Positions 22,105-29,066 of a stretch of DNA of 38,214 bases are shown here, one piece after another. The stretch covers positions 1 to 38,214 of the IMG/VR virus record IMGVR_UViG_3300035698_009224. The stretch is one strand, 5' to 3'. The translations under genes were made by a program, and so were the position numbers. The first letter of the stretch is position 1, and the number at the start of each line of letters is the position of its first letter. Origin of the DNA: a virus. The notes below the pieces were generated by a model. The model searched no databases, was not told the origin of the DNA, and saw only the letters and a program-made list of their open reading frames with translations.

Positions 22105-22764
22105 ATGAAATTAGTTTATCCAAGTACAGAATTTTTTGATATGAATAGTATGGGTTTAAAGCTTATTGAAAAAGCTGGAAGAACTTGTTATAAAAGTGAA
22201 GGTAGAATATGTCCAGGAAGTGATGAAAAGTTTGCTGAAATGATATTGAAAAATGGTCATGAGGCAATGATTGAATTTGGTTGGCTTTGTTATAAAGTTA
22301 TTTGTGATAGAGGTGTTACACATGAAATAGTTAGACATCGTTTGTTTAGTTTTGCACAAGAAAGTACCAGATATGTTAATTATAAAAAAGGTGTTGAGTT
22401 TATAATTCCTAATTGGATGTATAATTATATAACTCCTGGTGAACATAATTTAGAAGAACATCCTGAACTTGGACAAATGATAGAATCTTCTGAAGATGTG
22501 TGGCTTTGGTCTATGTGGAATGCAGAACAAAATTATAGAATGTGTGTTGAAAATGGTTGGTTACCTCAACAAGCAAGGAGTATGCTACCAAACAGCTTAA
22601 AAACAGAGATTGTTATAGGTGGGAATATACGAGAATGGAGACATTTTTTCAAGCTTAGAACACACCCTAAAGCTCATCCTCAAATGGTTGAAGTTGCAAA
22701 TATGATACTGGAAGATGCTCTTGGACGCATTCCGATAGTTTTTGATGAATTTTTAAAAAAATAA
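22105..22764 (+). CDS. thyX: Flavin-dependent thymidylate synthase ThyX
   Basis: A 219-residue ThyX that makes dTMP from dUMP with methylenetetrahydrofolate, NADPH and FAD. The ThyX motif is present as RHRLFSFAQESTRY (about 77-90), along with THEIVRHR before it and the C-terminal substrate part LPNSLKTEIVIGGNIREWRH with the catalytic-region Arg residues. It substitutes for the ThyA-type gene td of T4. Start ATG has AAAGGA at 22089-22094. Confidence 0.95.
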   Translation: MKLVYPSTEFFDMNSMGLKLIEKAGRTCYKSEGRICPGSDEKFAEMILKNGHEAMIEFGWLCYKVICDRGVTHEIVRHRLFSFAQESTRYVNYKKGVEFIIPNWMYNYITPGEHNLEEHPELGQMIESSEDVWLWSMWNAEQNYRMCVENGWLPQQARSMLPNSLKTEIVIGGNIREWRHFFKLRTHPKAHPQMVEVANMILEDALGRIPIVFDEFLKK

Positions 22765-22774
22765 AAGATTTCCC

Positions 22775-22802
22775 TTGACAAAGGTACTAAATGTGATATA
22801 AT
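22775..22802 (+). promoter_or_regulatory. Sigma70-type promoter for the RNA-ligase/kinase operon
   Basis: TTGACA (22775-22780), 16-bp spacer, TATAAT (22797-22802), with the shared prefix GATTTCCCTTGACAAA (22767-22782). It begins 10 bp behind the thyX stop. Confidence 0.88.
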
Positions 22803-22831
22803 ATATGTTGTTAATATTTTGGAGAATAGTT

Positions 22832-23329
22832 GTGGCAAAATTAAAAGTAAGAATGAATGAAAAGAAACAAAACTTTGTTGATATAGTAAAGGCTAAATAT
22901 GGTCAAATAGAAATCATATCAAGGGAACAAATAAATGTTCTTTTGGGTGAAAATTCTGATATGGTTTGGCCTTCATGGTTAACAGCAAATAAAGGCTTGC
23001 GTGCTGGTCGAGGACAGTTTTATCTTCCATCTGATATTGGTGAAGTTTCTATTAGTAAACCTGAATTGAAAGTTGCTCCAGCGGAGGTTGTAGTTGAAGA
23101 AGATGAAGCTAAACCTAAAAAGAATTGGTGGGGTGATGGACCTACACCAAAAGCAAAATTTGTATTGCCGGTATCAAAAGAAGATACGGATATTTGTGAA
23201 TGCCCTAAATGTTCACAAGTAGGTTATATAAATTATATGGGTCATACTGTATGTAAAAATCATTGGGTTCGTCATTGTGATTCTAACAGTGAATATAATC
23301 TGAAAAAAGTATTTTGTATTTATGGATAA
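22832..23329 (+). CDS. Phage protein with possible DNA-binding N-terminus and zinc site (165 aa)
   Basis: The longer frame from ATG 22805 begins only 3 bp after the -10 box, before any likely transcript start, so GTG 22832 with GGAG at 22821-22824 is the start. The N-terminal 60 residues (FVDIVKAKYGQIEIISREQI, then WPSWLTANKGLRAGRGQFYL) resemble a winged-helix-like domain seen in other large phages. A linker follows, then CECPKCSQ and a later Cys/His group (VCKNHWVRHC) that could bind zinc. Function unknown. Confidence 0.65.
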   Translation: MAKLKVRMNEKKQNFVDIVKAKYGQIEIISREQINVLLGENSDMVWPSWLTANKGLRAGRGQFYLPSDIGEVSISKPELKVAPAEVVVEEDEAKPKKNWWGDGPTPKAKFVLPVSKEDTDICECPKCSQVGYINYMGHTVCKNHWVRHCDSNSEYNLKKVFCIYG

Positions 23330-23333
23330 GTTT

Positions 23334-23759
23334 ATGATTTGGAAAAAATATAGTTCAATAGATAATGTAAATAGTGATAAAATGATGATGTATATTAGGT
23401 TACATATATCACCTGATACACAATGGTGTGTTACTGAAAAAGCGCATGGCTGTCTTGATTCTGATACTAATATAATTACTAAAGAATTTGGAGAAGTTCC
23501 TATTTCTTATATTGTTGATAACCAAATAAAGTGTCATGTATTATCATACAATATAAAAACAAAAGAAAAGGAATGGGATGAAGTAATAAATTTTCAAAAT
23601 GTGGTAAATGATAATAAAGAATGGTATGTCATAGAATTAGAAGATGGAACACATATAACATTAACAGGTAATCATAAAATGTGGATTGATGATAAAGGAA
23701 AATATATATCTGTTGATGAATTAGTTAAAAATATCAATCAATTAATTTTAAAAAGATAA
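23334..23759 (+). CDS. rnl2-N: RNA ligase 2 N-part fused to N-half of a split intein
   Basis: The chosen start ATG 23334 gives MIWKKYSSIDN, matching the T4 Rnl2 start MFKKYSSLEN; ATG 23322 is in frame but has a poorer leader. Residues 1-39 are the ligase up to motif I, WCVTEKAHG, with the nucleophile Lys36. Cys40 (codon 23451-23453) opens the intein CLDSDTNIITKEFGEV with block B GTHITLTGNHKMWI. The frame ends after 102 intein residues. The intein therefore interrupts the ligase four residues after the catalytic lysine. The C-part is at 24583. Confidence 0.88.
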   Translation: MIWKKYSSIDNVNSDKMMMYIRLHISPDTQWCVTEKAHGCLDSDTNIITKEFGEVPISYIVDNQIKCHVLSYNIKTKEKEWDEVINFQNVVNDNKEWYVIELEDGTHITLTGNHKMWIDDKGKYISVDELVKNINQLILKR

Positions 23760-23774
23760 CTGAAAAGATAGTGT

Positions 23775-23816
23775 AATTTCTCTGTTTTATAAATAGATGT
23801 AAGAAATGGAGAAATT
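23775..23816 (+). promoter_or_regulatory. RBS-hiding hairpin with TATAAATA in its loop
   Basis: AATTTCTC (23775-23782) pairs with GAGAAATT (23809-23816), which ends directly at the endonuclease ATG (23817) and contains most of its GGAG ribosome-binding site (23808-23811). TATAAATA (23788-23795) is in the loop. Same logic as at 14703-14760 although the sequences are unrelated. Confidence 0.65.
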
Positions 23817-24626
23817 ATGCTAAATTTTAAAAAATGTAGATTTTGTGGTAAAAAATATGAAGTTAAAAACAAATATTCAATTTCTGGTCATTTAGCACGA
23901 TGTAAAGGTTTAAATGAATATAAAGAAGCTGTATTAACAAAAGTATATTTGAATAATGAATATAATAAAAATGAACGGTCAGCTTTAGAAATTGCTCAAG
24001 AACATGGATTTAATTCAGCAACAATAATAATAAATCTTTTGAAAAAATATAAAATAAGTAAGAGAAACATTTCTCAATCTTTATGTACGGATTTAACAAA
24101 AAAGAAAATTAAAAAAACAAATATTAAAAGATATGGTTATGAACATAATTTTTGTAAAAATAATCCATCAAGATTGAAATGGGAACAAAGATTATATGAT
24201 GAAGAAGGTATAATTAATGTTTATCAGCGAGAAGATGTTAAAAAAATAATAAAACAAAAATCATTAGAAACAAAATATAGACTTGGATTAGCTGTAAGAC
24301 CTGAATTAAAATCTAAATGGAAAAGATATAAAGAATGTGTATTTAATGAAACTAATAAAAATTATAAAAAATATAAACATCTTATTAATCCATTAAAGGT
24401 AAATAGAAAACGAAATAAATATCATCTTGACCATATTGTTAGTATTAGATATGGCTTTGATAATAATATACCGATAAATATTATGGCTCATACAGCTAAT
24501 TTACAAATGTTAAAAGAAAAGGAAAATATATCAAAAGGTATGAAATGTGGTTGTAGTATTGATGAATTATATAAAAGGGTAAATGAATATGAATTTTGTG
24601 AAAATAAAATCAATAAAAAAAATTAA
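23817..24626 (+). CDS. HNH homing endonuclease inside split RNA ligase 2
   Basis: A 269-residue protein. It starts with a zinc-finger-like CRFCGKKYEVKNKYSISGHL, ARC (Cys7, Cys10, His, Cys), then a helical part with ERSALEIAQEHGFNSATIII that looks like a helix-turn-helix. The catalytic HNH motif is C-terminal: KYHLDHIVSIRYGFDNNIPI, then ANLQMLKEKENISKG. It would cut intein-less ligase genes. It belongs to a different nuclease class from the Vsr-like enzymes in uvsX and gp41. It overlaps the ligase C-part by 44 bases. Confidence 0.86.
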   Translation: MLNFKKCRFCGKKYEVKNKYSISGHLARCKGLNEYKEAVLTKVYLNNEYNKNERSALEIAQEHGFNSATIIINLLKKYKISKRNISQSLCTDLTKKKIKKTNIKRYGYEHNFCKNNPSRLKWEQRLYDEEGIINVYQREDVKKIIKQKSLETKYRLGLAVRPELKSKWKRYKECVFNETNKNYKKYKHLINPLKVNRKRNKYHLDHIVSIRYGFDNNIPINIMAHTANLQMLKEKENISKGMKCGCSIDELYKRVNEYEFCENKINKKN

Positions 24627-25635
24627 AAATGATAGTAATTTGTTTGATATAGAAACTAAAAATAATCATAATTTCTTTGCAAATGATATTTTGGTTCATA
24701 ATTCTAATTATTCTATGTGGTGTGATGGTGTAGAATTTAAAACAGGTAAAAGGAGTTCCTTTATTAGACCTGAATCTAATTTTATGAACCATCAATATGT
24801 TGATGCTAAATACCGAGATAATATTTTTTCTATATTTGATAAGGTAAAAAATACTTATGCAAATGCAAAAGCAGGTAAAGTTGTTGAATATATTATTGTG
24901 AATGGTGAGTTACTTGGTGGAGCTTATGCTGGTGCAAAACCAAAAGACGTTCATGCTAAGAAAGTACAAAGTGGTATTTCTTATTGCCCAGATAATGAAT
25001 TTTATGCTTTTGATTTACAAGTAAAATTTAAAGATTCCGATGTAGCTGAATATATAGATTATGCAGTTGCAGTAGTATTTTTCTTTGTATTACCTCATGC
25101 AGAAATTCTTAAAATGGGTACTTTAGATGAATGTCTTGAATACTCTAATGAATTTCAGTCACGAATTTATAAAATGTTTACTGATGCAGATGGTAATTTT
25201 TTAGAAAAACTACCAGATAATATTTGTGAAGGTGTTGTAATTAAACCTATTACTCCAGAGTTTCTTGCGTCTGGAAGTAGAGTTATATTAAAGAATAAAA
25301 ATGATAAATGGTCTGAACAAAAACAGAAAACTAAGATTAAGAAAATGACTGTGTTATCTCCTCTTGCGTTAGAATTTGCTGAAACCGCTGAAACATATAT
25401 TAATGAAAATCGTTTGAGAAATGTTCTTTCGCATGAATGTGAAGAATGGACTTTTCGAGATTTTGGTAGAATCCAAGGTATGTTTAGCAAAGATATATGG
25501 GAAGAATTTATTAAAGATAATGATGTTTCTGGCCTTGATAAGAAAGAAGTTAAAGCATTATCTAAATATGTAGCTACGAAATGTTCCGAAGTGATACGGA
25601 AAAATATCACAAATATTATAGATAATTGTTTTTAG
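24583..25635 (+). CDS. rnl2-C: C-half of split intein fused to RNA ligase 2 C-part
   Basis: Residues 1-40 are the C-intein: NLFDIETKNNHNFFANDILV, then HN with splice Asn40. Ser41 (codon 24703-24705) opens the ligase SNYSMWCDGVEFKTGKRSSF. Nucleotidyltransferase motifs follow: motif III VNGELLGGAYAG, motif IV EGVVIKP, motif V VILKNKNDKWSE, then the Rnl2 C-terminal domain (310 extein residues). Spliced length would be about 349 (T4 Rnl2 334). The enzyme seals nicked RNA and would work with the kinase at 25863. AAAAGGG just upstream serves the ATG. Confidence 0.93.
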   Translation: MNMNFVKIKSIKKIKNDSNLFDIETKNNHNFFANDILVHNSNYSMWCDGVEFKTGKRSSFIRPESNFMNHQYVDAKYRDNIFSIFDKVKNTYANAKAGKVVEYIIVNGELLGGAYAGAKPKDVHAKKVQSGISYCPDNEFYAFDLQVKFKDSDVAEYIDYAVAVVFFFVLPHAEILKMGTLDECLEYSNEFQSRIYKMFTDADGNFLEKLPDNICEGVVIKPITPEFLASGSRVILKNKNDKWSEQKQKTKIKKMTVLSPLALEFAETAETYINENRLRNVLSHECEEWTFRDFGRIQGMFSKDIWEEFIKDNDVSGLDKKEVKALSKYVATKCSEVIRKNITNIIDNCF

Positions 25636-25650
25636 AAAGGTTTGATTATA

Positions 25651-25833
25651 ATGAGCAAACTTGTACTAAAAAACGTCAAAGATAAAAAATATTATGTTGG
25701 TGAATCTGAATGTGGATATACTTGGTCACTTTTAAAATTAGAGGCCAAAGGATTTAAAGTAGGTGATTTATTGGCCGCGAAAGACTTTTTTATATCTAAT
25801 GGAATTAATGTGAAAGTGGTTCGTGTAAATTAA
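25651..25833 (+). CDS. Small protein of unknown function (60 aa)
   Basis: ATG 25651 is preferred over a TTG at 25642; AAAGG at 25636-25640 is upstream. The protein starts MSKLVLKNVKDKKYYVGESE and contains a helix WSLLKLEAKGFKVGDLLAAK. No recognised family. It sits between RNA ligase 2 and the kinase. Confidence 0.58.
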   Translation: MSKLVLKNVKDKKYYVGESECGYTWSLLKLEAKGFKVGDLLAAKDFFISNGINVKVVRVN

Positions 25834-25862
25834 ATTATGTTTATTTTAATAGGATTAAAATT

Positions 25863-26783
25863 ATGAAGTTAGTTTTACTTAAAGGACTACCAGGCAGCGG
25901 AAAATCTACAGAGGCAAAACGCCTTGTTAATAGTGGGCAATATGTTCGCATTAATCGTGATACTGTTAGAGAAATGTTATTATGTCCTAATGATGATGGT
26001 AAAAAAGCATTTAATTACAAAGTAGAATCTATTGTTACTGATATTTGTTTAACGTCAGCAGATTTAATTATGTCTGATGAAAAATTTCATATTGTTGTTG
26101 ATGAATGTAATTTAAATCCTAAATATATTAATGTTTGGAAAGACCGTGCCACTAATTGGGGTTATACATTTGAAGTCCGCAAAATGAATGTATCTATTGA
26201 TGAATGTATCAAGCGTGATGTTAATAGAGTTCCTAATGTTGGTGCCAGAGTTATTAAGAATATGGCATTGCGGGCAGGCCTGCTTGATGGATATGATTAT
26301 CTTCCTAAAAAACCATTTGATTCTGTCGGTCCATCCAATCGTAAAATTGTGCTTTGTGATGTTGACGGCACATTAGCTGATGTAGAACATAGATTACATT
26401 TTGTGAATGGTAGTGAGAAAAAGAATTGGAAAAGTTTCTTTGAAAATATGTCAAAGGATACTTTACGTCAAAGCACTAAAGATATTGTTACAAAATATTA
26501 TGCTCTTGATTATTTTGTTGTTCTTCTTACAGCAAGACCACAAGAATATTTAATTGATACTGTTGATTGGTTAAATAAATATGATGTACCATTTAATAAT
26601 ATAATTATGAGAAAAAATAATGATTATCGCAGGGACGACATCGTTAAGGAAGAAATTCTTAATAAGTGGTTTACTAACAAAGAATTGATTGAATTTGTGA
26701 TTGATGATAGACCTCAAGTTATACGTATGTGGGAAAGAAATGGTCTTAAAGTGGTAGATGTGGGAAATGGTATAGATTTTTAA
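25863..26783 (+). CDS. pseT: Polynucleotide kinase / 3'-phosphatase
   Basis: A 306-residue homologue of T4 Pnk (301). The N-terminal kinase has P-loop GLPGSGKS (8-15), the catalytic INRDTVREML and an Arg lid. The C-terminal phosphatase is of the DxDxT acylphosphatase type: CDVDGTLADVEHRLHF (about 165-180), with LLTARP and IDDRPQV. It prepares RNA ends (5'-phosphate, 3'-OH) for ligation by the two RNA ligases in this window, as in T4 repair of cleaved tRNA. Confidence 0.94.
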   Translation: MKLVLLKGLPGSGKSTEAKRLVNSGQYVRINRDTVREMLLCPNDDGKKAFNYKVESIVTDICLTSADLIMSDEKFHIVVDECNLNPKYINVWKDRATNWGYTFEVRKMNVSIDECIKRDVNRVPNVGARVIKNMALRAGLLDGYDYLPKKPFDSVGPSNRKIVLCDVDGTLADVEHRLHFVNGSEKKNWKSFFENMSKDTLRQSTKDIVTKYYALDYFVVLLTARPQEYLIDTVDWLNKYDVPFNNIIMRKNNDYRRDDIVKEEILNKWFTNKELIEFVIDDRPQVIRMWERNGLKVVDVGNGIDF

Positions 26784-26795
26784 TTGGAGATTGAA

Positions 26796-26990
26796 TTGAA
26801 AGAGTGTAATAAAATAAATTATTTGGGTAATATGGCGGCTCGTTTGGCTGTTGATGAAGAAAATCGAAAATGGCTTCGATGTAAGGTTTGTGGACTTAAA
26901 GTTAAAGCAAGCGGTAAAGATGCCGAAGAACGAATGGAAAGACATTGTGCTGGATTTCATTGTCGTCCTTCAAGTGTTAAAAGAAAATAA
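26796..26990 (+). CDS. Small zinc-finger-like protein (64 aa)
   Basis: TTG 26796 is chosen because GGAG (26786-26789) is 6 nt upstream; an earlier in-frame TTG at 26784 overlaps that site. CKVCGLKVKASGKDAEERME followed by RHCAGFHC gives a Cys2-His/Cys arrangement resembling a small zinc finger. Function unknown. Confidence 0.6.
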   Translation: MKECNKINYLGNMAARLAVDEENRKWLRCKVCGLKVKASGKDAEERMERHCAGFHCRPSSVKRK

Positions 26991-26993
26991 TGA

Positions 26994-27419
26994 TTGGATA
27001 TTAAAAATATGAATTTAGGACAAATAATAATGTTAAGTACAGTATTAATTCTTGGTGCATTTGCACTTTATTATACAATAACAACAAGCCCAATATATGT
27101 AGTTAAACACGGAATAATGTATAATTATAATTGTCTTGCAATTGGAAAAGCTTTTGCACCTAATTTTACATATGGTTACTATGAAAGTTTAAAAACAGAA
27201 AATGGAAGAAAATTTGTTGAATTTAATGGATATGTTTCAGAAAAATTACATGCTTTACTTCCTGAAATTCCTGTTGGAACATTTATGTTGTTTCAATGGG
27301 GAATATATGCTGATGGTAAAACACTTGAATTTCATGGTATAGGACATTTAAACCCTGATGGTGATGTGTGGGATGTTTATTCATTAAAAACAATATTAGA
27401 TGCTATTTATGATAGTTAA
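26994..27419 (+). CDS. Membrane-anchored protein of unknown function (141 aa)
   Basis: The longest form starts at TTG 26994; ATG 27009 is an alternative and neither has a clear ribosome-binding site. Residues about 10-30 (IIMLSTVLILGAFALYYTIT) form one membrane anchor, leaving a roughly 110-residue domain outside or inside the membrane (YVSEKLHALLPEIPVGTFML). No family recognised. It is the last gene before the terminator at 27446. Confidence 0.62.
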   Translation: MDIKNMNLGQIIMLSTVLILGAFALYYTITTSPIYVVKHGIMYNYNCLAIGKAFAPNFTYGYYESLKTENGRKFVEFNGYVSEKLHALLPEIPVGTFMLFQWGIYADGKTLEFHGIGHLNPDGDVWDVYSLKTILDAIYDS

Positions 27420-27445
27420 AGAGAAATAAAGTATATTTTTATTAA

Positions 27446-27477
27446 AAAACCCCGTCCAGTTGTCTGGTTGGGGTTTT
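27446..27477 (+). terminator. Rho-independent terminator after the ligase/kinase operon
   Basis: AAAACCCC pairs with GGGGTTTT, with an inner CCAG/CTGG, and T runs on one side and A runs on the other. It is nearly symmetric, so it may act in both directions. Confidence 0.85.
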
Positions 27478-27512
27478 GTTATAATTGCTGTAATTATATG
27501 TAATAATGAGTT

Positions 27513-27576
27513 AAGCCCTTGGTGAAGCACCAGCGATGTTAATAGCCCCTGTTATTAGGGTAATAACAGCTATTAA
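27513..27576 (+). other. Structured element, copy 2 (AAGCCCTTGGTG plus CCC-bulge/GGG-loop hairpin)
   Basis: It contains the 12-mer shared with 3551-3562, then hairpin TGGTG, AAG, CACCA (27520-27532). Next is a two-part stem: TTAATAGC/GCTATTAA (8 bp), a CCC bulge (27547-27549), TGTTATTA/TAATAACA (8 bp) and loop GGG (27558-27560). It is too regular to be chance and has no T-run, so it is not a plain terminator. It precedes the promoter at 27604. Confidence 0.5.
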
Positions 27577-27603
27577 AAATTTGTAAAAATAAGCAGATTT
27601 CCC

Positions 27604-27631
27604 TTGACAAAACACCAGATTTTGTTATAAT
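27604..27631 (+). promoter_or_regulatory. Sigma70-type promoter for RNA ligase 1
   Basis: TTGACA (27604-27609), 16-bp spacer, TATAAT (27626-27631), with prefix GATTTCCCTTGACAAA (27596-27611) shared with 3645 and 22767. Confidence 0.88.
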
Positions 27632-27684
27632 ATAGTTATAAAGTGAATTTTTAATGGGACATATTATTTAAAGAGAGAAATATT

Positions 27685-28845
27685 ATGATGAAAATACATA
27701 ACAACCAATGGTATCAATCAGATTCCAAAAAGCCTTATATTCATCCTGCGGTAGAAATGTCATTTGATGAATTTTATAATGGTTTGTTGGATTGTGTGGC
27801 TAAAGGTACAGTTAATATGGTGCTTAATGCTGATAATGACCGTGTATTATTTAAGTATAATCAAATAAAAATATGGGATGAAGGTTGGAATAAATATTCA
27901 ATCCTTGCAAGAGGTTTGATTTTATCGCTCAATGAAAAACGAGTTGTTGCAATGCCATATCCTAAATTTTTTAATTATGGTGAAGGTAGTTATGTATTAC
28001 CTGACGATTCAGAATTTACTGCTTTTGAAAAGCTTGATGGTTCATTAGGTATTTTATATAATTGGAAAGGTAAGTGGGAAGTTGCTACAGCTGGTTCATT
28101 TACTTCTGACCAAGCAATTTGGGCTACCAAATATATAAATAATACAGCAAATTTAAATGTATTGAATAGTTTTTATTATGATTGTACTATTTTAGGTGAA
28201 ATAATATATCCTGAAAATAAAATAGTTATTGATTATGATAATTTCGAAGGTTTTGTTGTGCATGGTGCTTATAATATTCTTGGTCATGAACTTCATTATC
28301 ATTATATGTTAGGTAATACATTTAATTGTGATGTTGTTAAAGCATATTCATATAAAGACCTTCCTAAAATAGTAGAACTTTGTAAATCATTGCCTCATAA
28401 TCAAGAGGGATTTGTTATACATTTCAATAATGGCTATAGAGTTAAGATTAAGGGTGACGAATATGTCCGTGTCCATCGTCTTATATCAAATGTTACACCT
28501 CTTAGGATATGGGAATCTATGCTGGCTGGTGATGATATTGACGCTCTTAAAAAAGAATTACCAGAGGAGTTTAGAGAAACTATTGATGAGTATGTTTCAA
28601 AAATATCTATACAGATAATGAAATTAACATCTAAAGTTGCATTGCACTCTATGGATATAGAGAAATTTACAGATAAGGAATTAGGTTTATGGATAAAGGA
28701 TCCATTTAACATTACACCAAAAAATATTAAAGATTTGCTTTTTATGGTACGTAAAAAGGATTTCTTTAGGAATATGTGTATTGGTGGTTCTGAATGTCGT
28801 AAAAAAATATTTAAAATGTTTAAACCTGTAGGTAATAAAATTTAA
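27685..28845 (+). CDS. rnlA: RNA ligase 1 (T4 RnlA type)
   Basis: A 386-residue homologue of T4 RNA ligase 1 (374). Visible: the upstream ILARGLILSLNEKRVVAMPY block, motif I FEKLDGSLG with nucleophile Lys116, motif III ILGEIIYP, motif IV EGFVIHF and motif V YRVKIKGDEYVRVHR, then the helical tRNA-binding C-terminal domain. It joins 5'-phosphate and 3'-OH RNA ends, classically at broken anticodon loops. ATG 27688 is an alternative start. Its stop overlaps a possible 15-codon ORF (28845-28892) that would couple to the next gene. Confidence 0.93.
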   Translation: MMKIHNNQWYQSDSKKPYIHPAVEMSFDEFYNGLLDCVAKGTVNMVLNADNDRVLFKYNQIKIWDEGWNKYSILARGLILSLNEKRVVAMPYPKFFNYGEGSYVLPDDSEFTAFEKLDGSLGILYNWKGKWEVATAGSFTSDQAIWATKYINNTANLNVLNSFYYDCTILGEIIYPENKIVIDYDNFEGFVVHGAYNILGHELHYHYMLGNTFNCDVVKAYSYKDLPKIVELCKSLPHNQEGFVIHFNNGYRVKIKGDEYVRVHRLISNVTPLRIWESMLAGDDIDALKKELPEEFRETIDEYVSKISIQIMKLTSKVALHSMDIEKFTDKELGLWIKDPFNITPKNIKDLLFMVRKKDFFRNMCIGGSECRKKIFKMFKPVGNKI

Positions 28846-28888
28846 TGGGTATAGCTGATAGTAGTATTAAAAGAATGGATGGAATATT

Positions 28889-29047
28889 ATGAGTGAATTG
28901 AGTGATATGAGTAAAGTTGTAATGTTTATTTGGGGTATTTGTGGAGTGGTAGCAATTGCATTAAATGCCCCGGAGGTTTTGGGTTTTTCATTATTTATTA
29001 CTCTTTGTGTGTTTCTTGGTAAAGTTTTAAATTGGGTTTTTAAATAG
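28889..29047 (+). CDS. Small membrane protein (52 aa)
   Basis: ATG 28889, stop TAG 29045-29047. Two hydrophobic stretches (VVMFIWGICGVVAIAL, about 10-25, and LGFSLFITLCVFLG, about 31-44) suggest a two-pass membrane peptide. A GGATGG motif lies 9-14 nt upstream. Its stop abuts the TATAAATA box of the tmRNA. No function assigned; small phage holins look like this but so do many others. Confidence 0.62.
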   Translation: MSELSDMSKVVMFIWGICGVVAIALNAPEVLGFSLFITLCVFLGKVLNWVFK

Positions 29048-29055
29048 TATAAATA
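29048..29055 (+). promoter_or_regulatory. T4-late-like promoter for the tmRNA
   Basis: TATAAATACTACA starts 19 bp before the mature 5' end of the tmRNA, the right distance for a -10 element with a short trimmed leader. Confidence 0.45.
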
Positions 29056-29066
29056 CTACATATTAA

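Noticed and set aside
22805-22831. ATG 22805 as start of the 22832-23329 gene
   Set aside because: It lies 3 bp after the -10 box, so it would not be in the transcript; GTG 22832 has GGAG upstream.
25167-25610. - strand ORF of 147 codons
   Set aside because: Antisense of the well-supported RNA ligase 2 C-part.
28845-28892. 15-codon ORF after RNA ligase 1
   Set aside because: Stop and start overlaps on both sides hint at coupling, but it is too short and lacks a ribosome-binding site to call a gene.
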